Assembly: GCA_951799425.1 (NCBI GenBank)
Contig: OX637397.1
Location: 20,837,064 to 20,901,063 of the forward strand
Origin: Ilex aquifolium
Lineage: Eukaryota > Streptophyta > Magnoliopsida > Aquifoliales > Aquifoliaceae
Length of the DNA stretch: 64,000 nt
Direction: 5' to 3'
Every line of letters starts with the position of its first letter. Position 1 is the stretch's first letter. Of this stretch, positions 11,576 to 22,621 are shown piece by piece. Position numbers and translations under genes: made by a program. The notes under the pieces are model-generated. The model made no database searches. It had not been told where the DNA came from and saw only the letters and a list, made by a program, of their open reading frames with translations.

Positions 11576-13189
11576 GTGTTAATTGAAGCGATATGAGTAG
11601 AAGGGATAAAAGATAGGGGAGTTGTCTAAAATAAAAATGATTAGGACACTCACTAAATGGTCATGAATTCACTTAGACAATGCATTAGGATTTAATGTAG
11701 AGCTTATTAATAATTGAACTAAACGTAATCCTAATTCTGTTGGAGTTTGGTTTCACACATCGCACTTGAATTAGTAAAAATTGAACAAAATTTGAACACG
11801 TGTGAATGAAATTGAATTAAATGAGGGAACATTGCTCTATGATGCATTAAATTGAGTTCTATTTTAAAATATGCCTTAGAATAATGCAATGAGAAGATAA
11901 AATTTGGATGGAGTTAGTATAATGTGAACATATGTGATTTTCATGATTAATGACATTGTGCATTTTAATGTTTAACTTAAAAATTGCATTACATTTAGAT
12001 CCAATTTCATCCATGCATGTGCATTTAGTTGTATTTAGGTTGTACATACACCCATGCCTGATTTTGAGGCTATAGAAGTAGTTAAGAGCCATTGGGAATA
12101 AGTGATTGAAACCTTTAGGCTATTCGGTCGCTACTTTTGATCCATTGCACTTCTAAGTAAGAAGAAGGAGTCCGAGTCAACCCGATTTGGGCATTTGGAC
12201 CGCGCCAAGCCATCAGAAGAACTGCTTAGGAGACTTTAGTATATGACCATATGGGAGTTTTGAGTGTTTTTATTCATTCATGTTCTGCACTTAAAGTACT
12301 CTATTTTTTGTTGACTTTTTCTTTTTGGTGACTTTTGCATTTATTATGCTATTTTTTGTTTGTTGTGACTTACTCTTAGTCCTTTCTTTTTGATTCTTAT
12401 TAAGTTAGGCTTTGAGTTATATGTATTGTTTGTCCTTTTCTTGCCTATTTTAGCTAGTTGGTTTGTATTTATGTCTTGTTATACCATGATTCGATTCTGT
12501 TTGCTATGATTTGTCCCGAGTGATACAAATAGGAAAGAATATGTTAGGATAGCTTAATTTTGTACCTTATTTGTTATGATATGCCATTGTTTTAGCACTT
12601 TGTGACGAAAAGGGGGAGAATATTTTTGGAACATATGGGAAAATTTAGGGAGATATTTCTTGGCTAGTTTATGTAAGTTGTATGTGAATAGACTAAGGGG
12701 AAGTTTGTTCTAATACTCAAGGGGAGTACATTTATAAAATTGGCATGAAGTCACCTATTTTACATTGTTTATTTTACACTTGTTATTTTACTTGTGAACA
12801 CAAACTAAGGGGGAGAACTAGTTGTGCATTGTCATGTTGTATCTAAAGGTTCTCAAGCATATTGGGCAAGTTAGTTCTTACACACGTTATATATTTGTCC
12901 TTGCATAATATTAATATGAATATGTCCTATATTTATCTTGGTGCTTACAATACTCGTAATTATGTTATGTATTTCTCTAACATATGATGTTGTTCATGAG
13001 GTTTTAATTTCAGTGGTGATGTGTACGACTATGATCTTCAAGCTACATTCAAAGAAGTAGATCTTGTACTTATTTTGAGATTTAGGATGTGTACATGAGT
13101 GTTGAGATTAATTTTGTTAAATGGTTTGTTGATTGTAATCTTAATTTTTTATTTGTGTATTTTGTCATGAAATGGGCAAACGGAGAGAT
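11576..13189 (+). other. Copia internal remnant, copy C (no coding region left)
   Basis: The first 50 bp match the tail that precedes LTR2 (AATTGAAG, GGATAAAAGATA). The PBS, gag and pol are therefore deleted. The rest has no recognisable domain and is T-rich. It ends in ACGGAGAGAT immediately before LTR4. An approximately 80-bp block at 11630-11700 (GATTAGGACACTCACTAA) recurs at 31895-31960, right after the last bases of LTR4. The segment holds a cluster of polypurine runs, described separately. Confidence 0.65.
12605..12815 (+). promoter_or_regulatory. Cluster of polypurine-tract-like runs
   Basis: The runs are GACGAAAAGGGGGAGAA (12603), CTAAGGGGAAG (12698), CAAGGGGAGTACA (12719) and CTAAGGGGGAGAACT (12805). 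Multiple AAGGGGGAGA copies upstream of the 3' LTR are a known mark of plant Sireviruses. This is the main reason for naming the family so; no env-like ORF was found. Confidence 0.65.
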
Positions 13190-14411
13190 TGTTAGATCAT
13201 ATTTTGTAATTGGCTAATTTTGTGGAGTCTATATAAATCTCAACCTATTCTATGGTCATGATGCACAATGATGAAAATTCGAAAGTGTCAATGGAAGGAA
13301 TGAGATCGTGCTTCAAGCAATATCAAAAGAACTCAGTATGCACCTTCATGCTTAGGACAAGGTAATGACCTAGAAACCTAAGATTATCTCTTCGCTTGAT
13401 TGAATTAGCATGATTAGTGTTAAAAGAGAATCGGTATTTTGATCCGAGTATGACTCCTAGGTGTTCTTCAAAGAAAAGTTTTTCTAAACCTTTTATGTGT
13501 TTTAAAAACATAGAATTGAGCCATCATCGGATCCCTCTTCAGTCACACCCTTTAGTATTCAAGAGAACAACCCTTTTGCTAGGTTGTAGGCTTAAAAAAT
13601 TAGTAGGGACCTCCCTATGCTCGCTAGCTTTTCCTAGAGCGGTCTCTTCATGAGTTAGGAAAAAATCAGGCAAAAGCTAAACGGAGGATAGCAGGTGTCG
13701 CCCTTTGGGCCGTTCAGGCGGTCTTAGAGGTAACTCAAGCGGTCCCCTGGTCGCTCGAACAGTCCTACTCTCCTAGGCCAGTTTGGAATTAATTTTTCAT
13801 ACCATTGACCGCCTTCTCACTGCTCTAGCGGCCGTTCACGAGTTTGTGTTTTCCTTTTCATTAAAATTGCCCTTATTCCGGACCTATAAATAGTGAGAGC
13901 CTTTCCAAACCTCTTTTGTGAGCTGAATTCTTCCTCTTAAACCTTAAAGATCATACCATAACCTGAGATCCCTAAATCTGAAGGCTATTTCTCATCCAAC
14001 TTCATAGCTTGGAGAAGAAGAACTTGCTTGGTTGAAGACCAAACCCATTGGAAGCGTTCATACCAAGATTATTGGGTGCGTCCTAAGAATGCTTGAGGCT
14101 TAGAGGATCTATTGCAGTGGAGAATCTAAGTAAAGCTACCTAAGGCATCGAGGAGGCACTTTGACAAAGAGGCTTATCGAAGGAAGGGAGCTTCTAACCA
14201 TGGAATTGGTTGATGTATAAAACTCGGGTACTTGTAAGCTAATATTGGGGTAGCGCATTAGGCTTTTAAAGAACCGAGAGAGGTTCCCACGATTTTTCCC
14301 GAGGAAGGTTTTCGCATCAATAAATTGCTCGTGTTCTTTATCATTTTACAAATAAATTTGAAACACACAAGTACAATATGTGTTTGATGGAATGATTGTT
14401 TGAATATCTAT
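13190..14411 (+). repeat. Sirevirus-like Copia LTR 4, first part
   Basis: The sequence starts TGTTAGATCATATTTTG and follows LTR2 up to the position of 6555, where the match stops in GAATATCTAT. The last five bases (tctat, 14407-14411) are the target-site duplication of the Tekay-like element. The LTR continues at 25112. Confidence 0.85.
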
Positions 14412-16100
14412 TTTAAAACCAGGAAAAATATGAATTTTTATGAGAAAGAGTATAATGGTAATTAGTCACTACGATACGGGTTGAAAACTCAAAATTTTCA
14501 TAACTCAGTTGAATTCGTCTCGTGAAATCTAGTTACCCAGTTAATTTTCGTTGAGTCAGATTTTTTGTGTTTTACGAGGCAATCGGGTGTCGAGTGACCA
14601 AAATAAATACGGATCATGAATAAATTACAAAACGTGAAAAATAATTTAAATTTAGTTCAAATAAAAATATATTGAACTTGAAACAGGACGAGATTTAATT
14701 GATTTTGGACAAAATCGAACCCGAAAAAGGCATGGCGCAACGAGAGCCAAGTAAATGTGGAGTATAAAAAGGGGGAAAAGTAGATTTTTCCCCCATATTC
14801 TCAGCTGGGTTTTCCGAAAAAGAGAGGAAGGGGAGAGAAAGGAGAAAATCAAGGGTTCTTCATCTACTCTCTACGATCTAGGGCCAACCTTTGGTCGAAA
14901 TCCTTCGGGCCAAGAACCGAAGTTCATCTACTTGACAAGGGCTACGTCAACGTACCAAAAATCGTGGGTTGTGACGAAGTCACAAAGGTGGGATCTTTGG
15001 AAATCAGGGCTTGAGGCTTGATTTGGGTTCTTGGGAGCTTCCTACCACGGGTATTACGCTTCAAGAGATAGAGTTCCTTTCCTAATTAGGCTTATTTTCA
15101 ACCTAAGATTAAAATATGAAATGGGTAGGGAATTAGAGATGTAATCTCATTTATGACACATATCTATTGTAGTTGAAATATGAAAAATGGGTATGAGAAT
15201 GGTTAAAATCAATTCTAGCATGAATTAGATTTTGTTGAAATTACTTGTTTGCGATTTCTTGAAATATGTGGTGAAAAAGGCATGCTATGTGTTTATAATT
15301 ATGTCTTGAAGGTGTTTGATGAAATGCCTATGTTGATTAAGTGTGTTAATCGCATTGACAATGTTATGACATGCTTTGGTGAGCTTGTTGATGGTGGTTA
15401 TATGCTTATGATGTAATTGACCATGAAAAATGTTGATGGATAGTGAAGTTGTTCATAATGTGCTCATGACATATTGAACTTGGTATTGGAATTGCAATTG
15501 TAAATTTACATTCGTATATGCATTGAGTAGCATCACATTTGTGGGCATTTGACATGAGTGTGAGTGTGTGTGAATATTTTTGGATCAAGCACCATTCTTG
15601 GTGGTTGAGGCGTGGACTCGAAAAGGTTGGACCTAGTTGCACGGGTTGCATGAAAAACTTGTGTCGGGTATAGCAAGAAGGTATAGACTTTCTCTCGGGT
15701 GCAAGACCCGGTTACTAGTTTATACACTTTCGATTGTGAAAGTTCAAAAAAGTGTATTGGTGTACACGGAACAGGAGGTGGGATGTCACAATTCGTGTCG
15801 GTGTGGTGGACCGTTGGTGCAAATCCAAAAAATCACCTACCCAAGAAAGACACATGGTTCGTTTTGTAAAATAGTCATTGGATGTGCAACATCAATGACG
15901 GGGGCTTGAAACGCTCGAATTCATACGTATGGCATTGCATGTGTTATGGGAACCCTCGTTGATGAAGAAAGCCGAGTTGTGGCTTCAAAATTACATTTTT
16001 TTAAAACAATTGTGTAATTGGTTTTGGACATGTAATGTTGTATAAAGGATTGTAAAACGAACTGATATGAACTATATTTTGTGTAAAATTGTATGTTATA
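14412..16100 (+). repeat. Tekay-like element, 5' LTR (with internal deletions)
   Basis: The sequence matches the 3' LTR but lacks the parts equal to about 24195-24445 and about 24590-25100. It starts TTTAAAACC in place of TGTAAAAC and ends before GCTTGGTGTATTAGAGCC (16101), a mutated tRNA-iMet primer site. The deletions mean LTR-LTR dating must use only shared parts. Confidence 0.75.
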
Positions 16101-16450
16101 GCTTGGTGTATTAGAGCCTAGGTTTTCAATTTGCCTAGGCCTTGCAGGGCATGAGTTTAGACCATTGCATCCATTGTGCATTACATGTTATGTGCTTTAA
16201 ATGCTACATATTCTGTTATGTGAATAAAAAAATGCATGATTGAATGTATATGGAAAAGAGACGCTTGGGTTAGAGAACACAACCTTGCAGGTCGAAAAAT
16301 GAAGGAACGGGACGGTTCATGCTGTAGATGTCTACTAGTGGTGGCACACACTCTACTAGTGAGACAATGAGATAAATCTCAATGTTTTGACTTTGATCCC
16401 TACCTTGGGATACTAAGTTAGTCCTCTATTGCTATTTGACGTGTGTGTAG

Positions 16451-16940
16451 ATGACAAATAGAGGAAGAGGACACAGGCATCGGGAACGACCAATCACCAT
16501 CACCGGCTTTTGATCATCAAGCCTTCATAGAGGCTATGGGTACGATGGCTGCAAACCTAGCACAGACAAGCGCCAATATGAGCCAAGGGGCTCAAGCCAT
16601 CCAAAGGAGTTTAAGTGCCATGGGCCACCAACGTTCATGGAAAAGTAGAGGACATCCAGCCCACAGGGATCACAGGGGCAGGGCCAAAGCTATCAAGGCC
16701 AAGCCCGGGGTTAGTCTTCCCAAAGAGGGAAGGACTTTAAGGGGATGTATCGAGGGGGCCAAAAGACATGTTATTATTGTCGACAGTCGGGCCATGTGAG
16801 GAAGAATTGTCCCATGAGGCAAAGCTCACTGCATTTTGAAACGCCTCAATCCCAGTCGTCAGTAGGACTTCCACAAGCACTTGTTGGTCCTCCCTATCCC
16901 ACTATGGACCAGGGAAATCCGTTCCAACTAAGGGTGCTTC
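16451..16940 (+). pseudogene. Tekay-like gag remnant (first part)
   Basis: The start ATG gives MTNRGRG, like MENRGRG of the related element at 63792. A stop follows and most of the capsid region is deleted. The nucleocapsid zinc knuckle is intact: CYYCRQSGHVRKNC (C-x2-C-x4-H-x4-C) at about 16757-16800. The frame runs into the nested solo LTR at 16941. It is non-functional. Confidence 0.8.
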
Positions 16941-17231
16941 TGTAACACCCCGCATTTTATTTTATATATGTATATAGATATATAGTAAATAATTGTTGTA
17001 AAAATGTGGATATGTGTAGTGATGTGTGTTTGAATTTGGTAGATTGGAAAAGTAGAGATTTAAAATGTTAGTGGAAATAATAGTTGAAATTTAGTTTTAA
17101 TAAGTGAAAATATGAAATTTTAGGTCCTAGAACTTGTATTAAATAGGTTTGGTGTAGAAATATGTGTTGGAGAGGTTTGTGATGGATTTGGTTGGCTTAG
17201 GAATGGATTGGAAAAGGAAAAGGGATGAAAC

Positions 17232-17652
17232 AACACGTGAACAGTGCACGTGTACAGTGCACTGGCTGCAACTTCAAGCGCGATTTCGATCTTGATGCAG
17301 TCAATATCTCTCAAAACTCAAAACATGAAAGTTGTAGATCTCTTTCTTATCATTCCATATCATCTTTAATCATCTTAATCGGAGCTCGTATGAGAGAGTT
17401 ATGCCCAGATAACGAAACAATGTCAAAACAGTCCAATTAGCTTGAACAGTGCACGTGAACAGTACACTGGCTGCAAATTCAAGCCCAATTTAGACCTTGA
17501 TGCAGTCAACATCTCTCAAAACTCAAAACATTAAAGTTTTAGAGATCTTTATTAGCATTCCATAGCATCTTGAATCATCTAAATCGGAGCTCGGATGAGA
17601 GAGTTATGCCCAGATAACGGAGCGATGTCGAAATAGTCCAATTAGCTTCGTT
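17232..17652 (+). repeat. Approximately 210-bp tandem duplication in the solo LTR
   Basis: Unit 1 (about 17232-17442) and unit 2 (about 17444-17652) share the order GAACAGTGCACGTG, CACTGGCTGCAA, CAATATCTCTCAAAACTC, GAGAGAGTTATGCCCAGATA and CCAATTAGCTT. They differ by scattered substitutions, so the duplication is old. Confidence 0.8.
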
Positions 17653-18607
17653 TTGCATTTAACGTCTCCATTTGCATCCTAAATCAAAATATAAGAATAA
17701 TGAGTACATTTAGCTTTCAAATAAGTATAAAGGCTTTAAGAAGCACCCTTTTTCACCTTTTATTTGCAAACAATGCAAAACTTCATTAATAGCCAGTTCG
17801 GATGGGTAAAATAGAAACTTTAGTGTTTCGGGTGTACGTTGACTTTGGTTTTGAGATAAATCATAAAAATAAATGTTTTTAGGTTAAAATAACATTAAAA
17901 ATGAATCCGAAACGTCGAAAAACCTTAGGGTAGTCATAGGGATCAAAATGAAGATATTTATTGGCAAAATTGTAATTTTGGAGAAAAATGAAATTTTTGG
18001 GCCCAATGAACAGTAAAATTCGGGATTTTACTGCCCTTATAACCCCATTATCTTCTCATTTTCTTCATTTCTTCATTCCACTCTCACACCCCAACCCTTA
18101 GAACCCTAGAGGAAGACTAAGGGAGGAAGAAAAGGGAAGAGGGAGGTCCCTAGAGCTTGAGTTTCACTTTCAATCTTGATTCAAGGTAGGGGTTTTCTCT
18201 CATTCACTTACATTGAGGCTAGGGTATATATATATATATATGTGTGTTTTGGCTATCAATGGTATATATATGCTATGAAATCATCCTCTCTTAGGCTTTT
18301 TGCAAAGATTACATGTTTTGAACAAAGTTAGAGTTTAATACCTATAAAATCTCTTTTCTAGTTTTAAAACCCTAATTTTTGGAGAGTGATGTATTTCCTT
18401 CTTAAATAATTTCTTTATTATGAATTTCGAAACCGTAGTGCTTTGTGTTGGGTAGAAAAATGATGTTATTGTGATCTCATGTATTTTTCTTAGTTGGTTG
18501 TGGAATTGTTACATGTTATATTTTGGGGATTTTGGATAGATGCTTGTAAATTGAGATAAATGTTGGAATTGTATGCTTGGTTGGGTTGTTTGTGATGCAC
18601 ATGAGTG

Positions 18608-18832
18608 AGAGGTTCCATGTAAGGATGCTCACCCCTTCTCAAGAGGTTCCCGGTAAGGATGCTTGAGAAATAAGTCTGTTATAGTGAGAGGTTCCTTGTA
18701 AGGATGCTTACCCCCTTCCCAAGAGGTTCCCGGTAAGGATGCTTGGGAAACAATTTAGTGATTGGTGAGAGGTTCCATGTAAGGATGCTCATCCATTCTT
18801 AAGAGGTTCCCGGTAAGGATGCTTGGGAATCA
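18608..18832 (+). repeat. Three approximately 80-bp tandem units in the solo LTR
   Basis: Each unit has two half-repeats, AGAGGTTCCATGTAAGGATG (variant) and AGAGGTTCCCGGTAAGGATG. They start at about 18608, 18641, 18687, 18722, 18768 and 18801. The period of the full unit is 79-81 bp. This is a minisatellite in the LTR, not coding. Confidence 0.85.
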
Positions 18833-19592
18833 AAGGTGACCTAAAAGGGGGTGGAGGTTACCACAAAGTATGCCACCTACCGAAAGAATTGTTGGGAATT
18901 GTTTATGGCCATTAATGATTATTAATTGTATGTGGGGTTCGTTTATTCATTTAAGTAATATTTTTTAAATAAACTTGAGATCCTTTTTTTAATGTAACTG
19001 CTTTATTTCAAATTATGTATCTATGTTATGTTAAAAATGAGACCGACCGTTTTAAATGCTTTTCTAAACCTTGTATGGGTTTGAGAGAATTTTTCTACAG
19101 AGCTTCGTGCTCACCCCCTACCGCTAACATTTTTCAGATTACCCGCTTGAGGAGGACGTAAGGGTCGAGGAGCCCGCTACTTGGGAGACTCCACTTGATG
19201 GGAGTGTGGATCCCGATGTGGACACATAGAGCGACCTCCTTTCCTTTTGTACTAGACTAGGACATTCTTTTGGAACATTGTGTAGTCTAGCTTCTTTTGT
19301 TTATTCCGCTACGCTACTTTAATTAATTTTTGAGATGTAATAGCAATGACTTGGGCTTCTTCTTTTGGATGATGTTGTAAATATTTTATGGATAAATGGA
19401 CCCGGTGTGGTCAATGTAGTATAATTGCACAGGTTGTGTTTTGGGTAGAGCTCCCCGAACAAAGGAGACTCTGCCCGAATTATATTAAATTAAGGACCCC
19501 GGTTATTTATGGATTTTATTAGTTGTTCTCATGGTATGAATGGTTTTAAAAGGTAATGCCTTCCAGGGTGGTTTTTGGGGTCTTACAGCTTC

Positions 19593-22520
19593 ACTAGCCC
19601 CTAGTACTTCACGTGCGGGGACTCCGCAATTAGGCCGGATGAGCCAGGATGTGGGCTAAGGCCAGAGACAGGACTTTTAGGCAACAACACCAGGGCCCTA
19701 GGAGACGGTCTTCGACGTTGCATTGTAGAATGAGCTGAGGGATTAGTCAACAACCCACGATACATTTCTTACTTCCTTGTTTATGGGCACATGTGTTATT
19801 TGATTCGGGCGTGTCACATACCATCATTTCACGTTTTTGTGCATGATATAGATTTAGAAATCGCAACCCTAGAGGAGTCCTTATTGGTAAATTCAACCCT
19901 AGTGGCTAGGGTATGCATTGATCAGATATGTCGAGGGTGTGAGTTAGAGATCTCAGGGATCTTACTCACCATGAACCTTAGGGTCATGGACATGTCAGAT
20001 TTTGATGTCATCCTCGGGATGGATTGGTTGTCGGCACACCGAGTCTTCATTGATTGTGATTGAAAAAGGGTCACTACTTGTACACCGGAGGGTGTTTTTT
20101 TCAAGTTTCAAGGGAAAAAACATGATGTTTTACCCCGAATAGTGTATGATTCCTATTGGCATGGGCAATTGATGGGTTATCTTGCGAGTCTTACCTTGGA
20201 GGACGAGGCGAGACAGGAGTTAGGTCTACCTCAGGTGGTTTGTGAGTACGCGGATGTTTTTTCGGATGAGTTACCAGGATTACCTCCACATCGGGATGTA
20301 GACTTAACCATTGAGTTGCACTCCGGTACATCCTCTATTTCTATGACTCCACATAGAATGACACCTGCAGAGTTATAAGAACTCAAGGTCCAATTGCAAG
20401 AATTGTTGGACAATGGTTTCATTAGACCGAATACCTTACCTTGGGGTGTTCCGGTGTTATTTGACAAGAAGAAAAACAATACCCTTTGGCTATGTATAGA
20501 TTACCGACAGTTGAATCGAGTTACTATCAAGAATATGTATTTTTTGTCGTAAATTGATGACTTGTTTGATTAACTGAGAGGGGCGCGGATCTACTCCAAG
20601 ATAGATCTACGTACGGGATACCATCAGTTGAGGATTATGGAGGTAGATATCCCTAAGATGGTGTCTAGGACGCGATATGGGCATTTCAAGTTCACTGTGA
20701 TGCATTTTGAATTGACAAATGCCCCGGTGGTATTCATGGATCTTATGCATAAGGTGTTCCAACCATACCTAGATTAGTTTGTCGTGGTCTTTGCTGATGA
20801 CATCCTAATCTACTCCAAGTCTGAGGAGGAGTAGGAGGATCACTTGAGGGTTGTTCTTTAAACTTTGAGAGACCATACGTTGTACGCCAAGTTCAACAAG
20901 TGTGAATTTTGGCTTACGAGGGTGAAATTTTTAGGGCACTTGATGTTGGCTTTGGGTGTATCTATGGACCCAGGGAAGTTGAGGCAGTCATGAGTTGGGA
21001 GAGTCCGAAGTCAGTCTTCGTGATACGCAGTTTCTTGGGATTTGTGGGGGTATTACTGGAGGTTCATTGAGGACTTTTCTCGACTAGTTGCACCTATGAC
21101 TAGATTGACCAAGAAGGAGGTTAAGTTTCAGTGGGATGACTCGTGTGAGAAGGCATTCCAAGAGTTAAAGAGGAGGCTTACTTCAGCTCCTATTCTGATA
21201 GTTCCTGAGAGGAGACAGAGGTACACGGTGTATTGTGATGCCTCGAATGACGGACTTGAATGTGTATTAATGCAGTCTGGGAGGGTGGTGGTTTATGGTT
21301 CTCAACAGTTAAAGAGCTACGAGAAGTACTACCCCATGCACGACATGAAATTGGCGGCCGTCATCTTTGCCTTGAAGGCATGGCACCACTATTTGTATGG
21401 TGATCAGTTTGAGGTATTTTCAGACCATAAGAGTCTGAAGTACATCTTTATGCAGCGATACCTCAATATGAGGCAACGGATGTGGATGGAGTATTTGGAG
21501 GACTATGGCTTCATTTTACATTATTATCCTGGTAAGGCAAACGTGGTGGCTGATGCACTCAGCCGGAAATCGCTGGGAGTCTTGGCTAGTGTGGCTTCCC
21601 GGGAGTGGCAGATGCTCGAGACCGTGGGACAATTCGGACAGTACTATAGGGGTCAAGCTCATGGCACTTTGGGGAGTTTGGTGGCTACGCCTGCCCTATT
21701 GAGTAGGGTGATCAAGGCCCAAAGGCAGGATACAGTTGTCCTTCAAGGACCTGGTGCAGTCAGGTACGAGTGACGAGGGCTAGCCTATTCACGTGGATGG
21801 TAGTCTTCGGTTCAAGAGAAAGGTTGTGGTTCCCTAGTCTGCGGATCTGAGAGAGGAGATCCTTAGGGAGTTCTATTGCTCCCATTTTGGCTATACATCC
21901 AAGTGGCCAGTATTATTGGAGTGGGATGAAGAGGCACGTTGGGACTTTGTTAGTCAATGTCTCATGTGTCAGTAGGTCAAAGTTGAGCACCAGAGACCAG
22001 CAGGATTGCTCCAGCTTTTGGAGGTGGTTGAGTGGAAGTGGGAGCACGCCACGATGGATTTTTTGACCCACTTTCCACGGACATCACGGGGGCATGACGC
22101 TGTGTAGGTGATAGTGAACCGGCTTACGAAGTCGGCACACTTTTTGGCAGTACAGATGACTTTCACACAGGAGAAATTCTACAGGCTGTACATACGGGAG
22201 ATAATCCGATTACATGGGATGCTCATATCTATAGTATCGGATCGGGATCCCAGGCTCACGGCCCATTTTTGGGAGAGTTTTCAGTGGGCCATGGGAATAC
22301 AGTTGATGATGAGCACATCTTTTCATCCCCAAATGGACAGTCAGATAGAGAGGACCATCAAAACTTTAGAGACCATGTTATAGGCATGCGTCCTTGATCT
22401 CAAGGGTAGCTAGGAAGAGCACTTACCCTTAGTAGAGTTCGCCTATAACAATAGTTATCAGACGAACATACAGATGACACCCTATGAGGCACTTTATGGG
22501 AGACAATGCCGTTTTTCGAT
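19593..22520 (+). pseudogene. Tekay-like gag end and pol (protease, RT, RNase H, integrase)
   Basis: The protease follows gag: VLFDSGVSHTIIS (about 19793) and SDFDVILGMDWLSAH (about 20000). [21 protein letters not shown] (about 20490), [12 protein letters not shown], then FADDILIYSKS (about 20790), where the family has YADD. RNase H is the longest open frame (21042-21773), with FQWDDSCEKAF, TVYCDASNDG, ELxA-like MKLAAVIFALKAWHHYL and VVADALSRK. Integrase: [50 protein letters not shown], ending at PYEALYGRQCR. The C-terminal GPY/F region and chromodomain are lost between 22510 and 22550. Many in-frame stops make it dead. Confidence 0.88.
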
Positions 22521-22587
22521 TTGTGGTCATAAGTGTTATGTGACTTGTTGCATATGCATATGGTTATGTGTGCATGTGTGTGTACAT

Positions 22588-22621
22588 TTCGGGGACGGAA
22601 TTCCTTTTTAAGGGGGGAAGA
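22588..22621 (+). promoter_or_regulatory. Conserved pre-LTR block and polypurine tract
   Basis: ATTTCGGGGACGGAATTCC is followed by TTTTTAAGGGGGGAAGA just before TGTAAAAC. The purine run primes plus-strand synthesis. The GGGGACG(A)AATTCC block is common before the 3' LTR of Tekay-type elements. Confidence 0.8.

Larger units (their letters stand above)
16941..19587 (+). repeat. Solo LTR of another Gypsy family, nested in gag
   Basis: This is 2647 bp from TGTAACACCCCGC to GGGGTCTTACA, flanked by a perfect 5-bp duplication gcttc (16936-16940, 19588-19592). There is no internal region, so it is a solo LTR left by recombination between two LTRs. The CCCTATAACCCC-like promoter zone is near 18035 and a TA run lies at 18224-18242. 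It contains two internal repeat blocks, listed separately. The TGTAACACCCC start resembles long chromovirus LTRs; I cannot fix the clade without coding sequence. Confidence 0.85.

Noticed and set aside
18608..18832. CRISPR-like spaced repeats
   Set aside because: The spacers are themselves similar; this is a minisatellite in an LTR.
21969..22166. Minus-strand ORF in the integrase region
   Set aside because: It is a shadow of the integrase frame on the plus strand.
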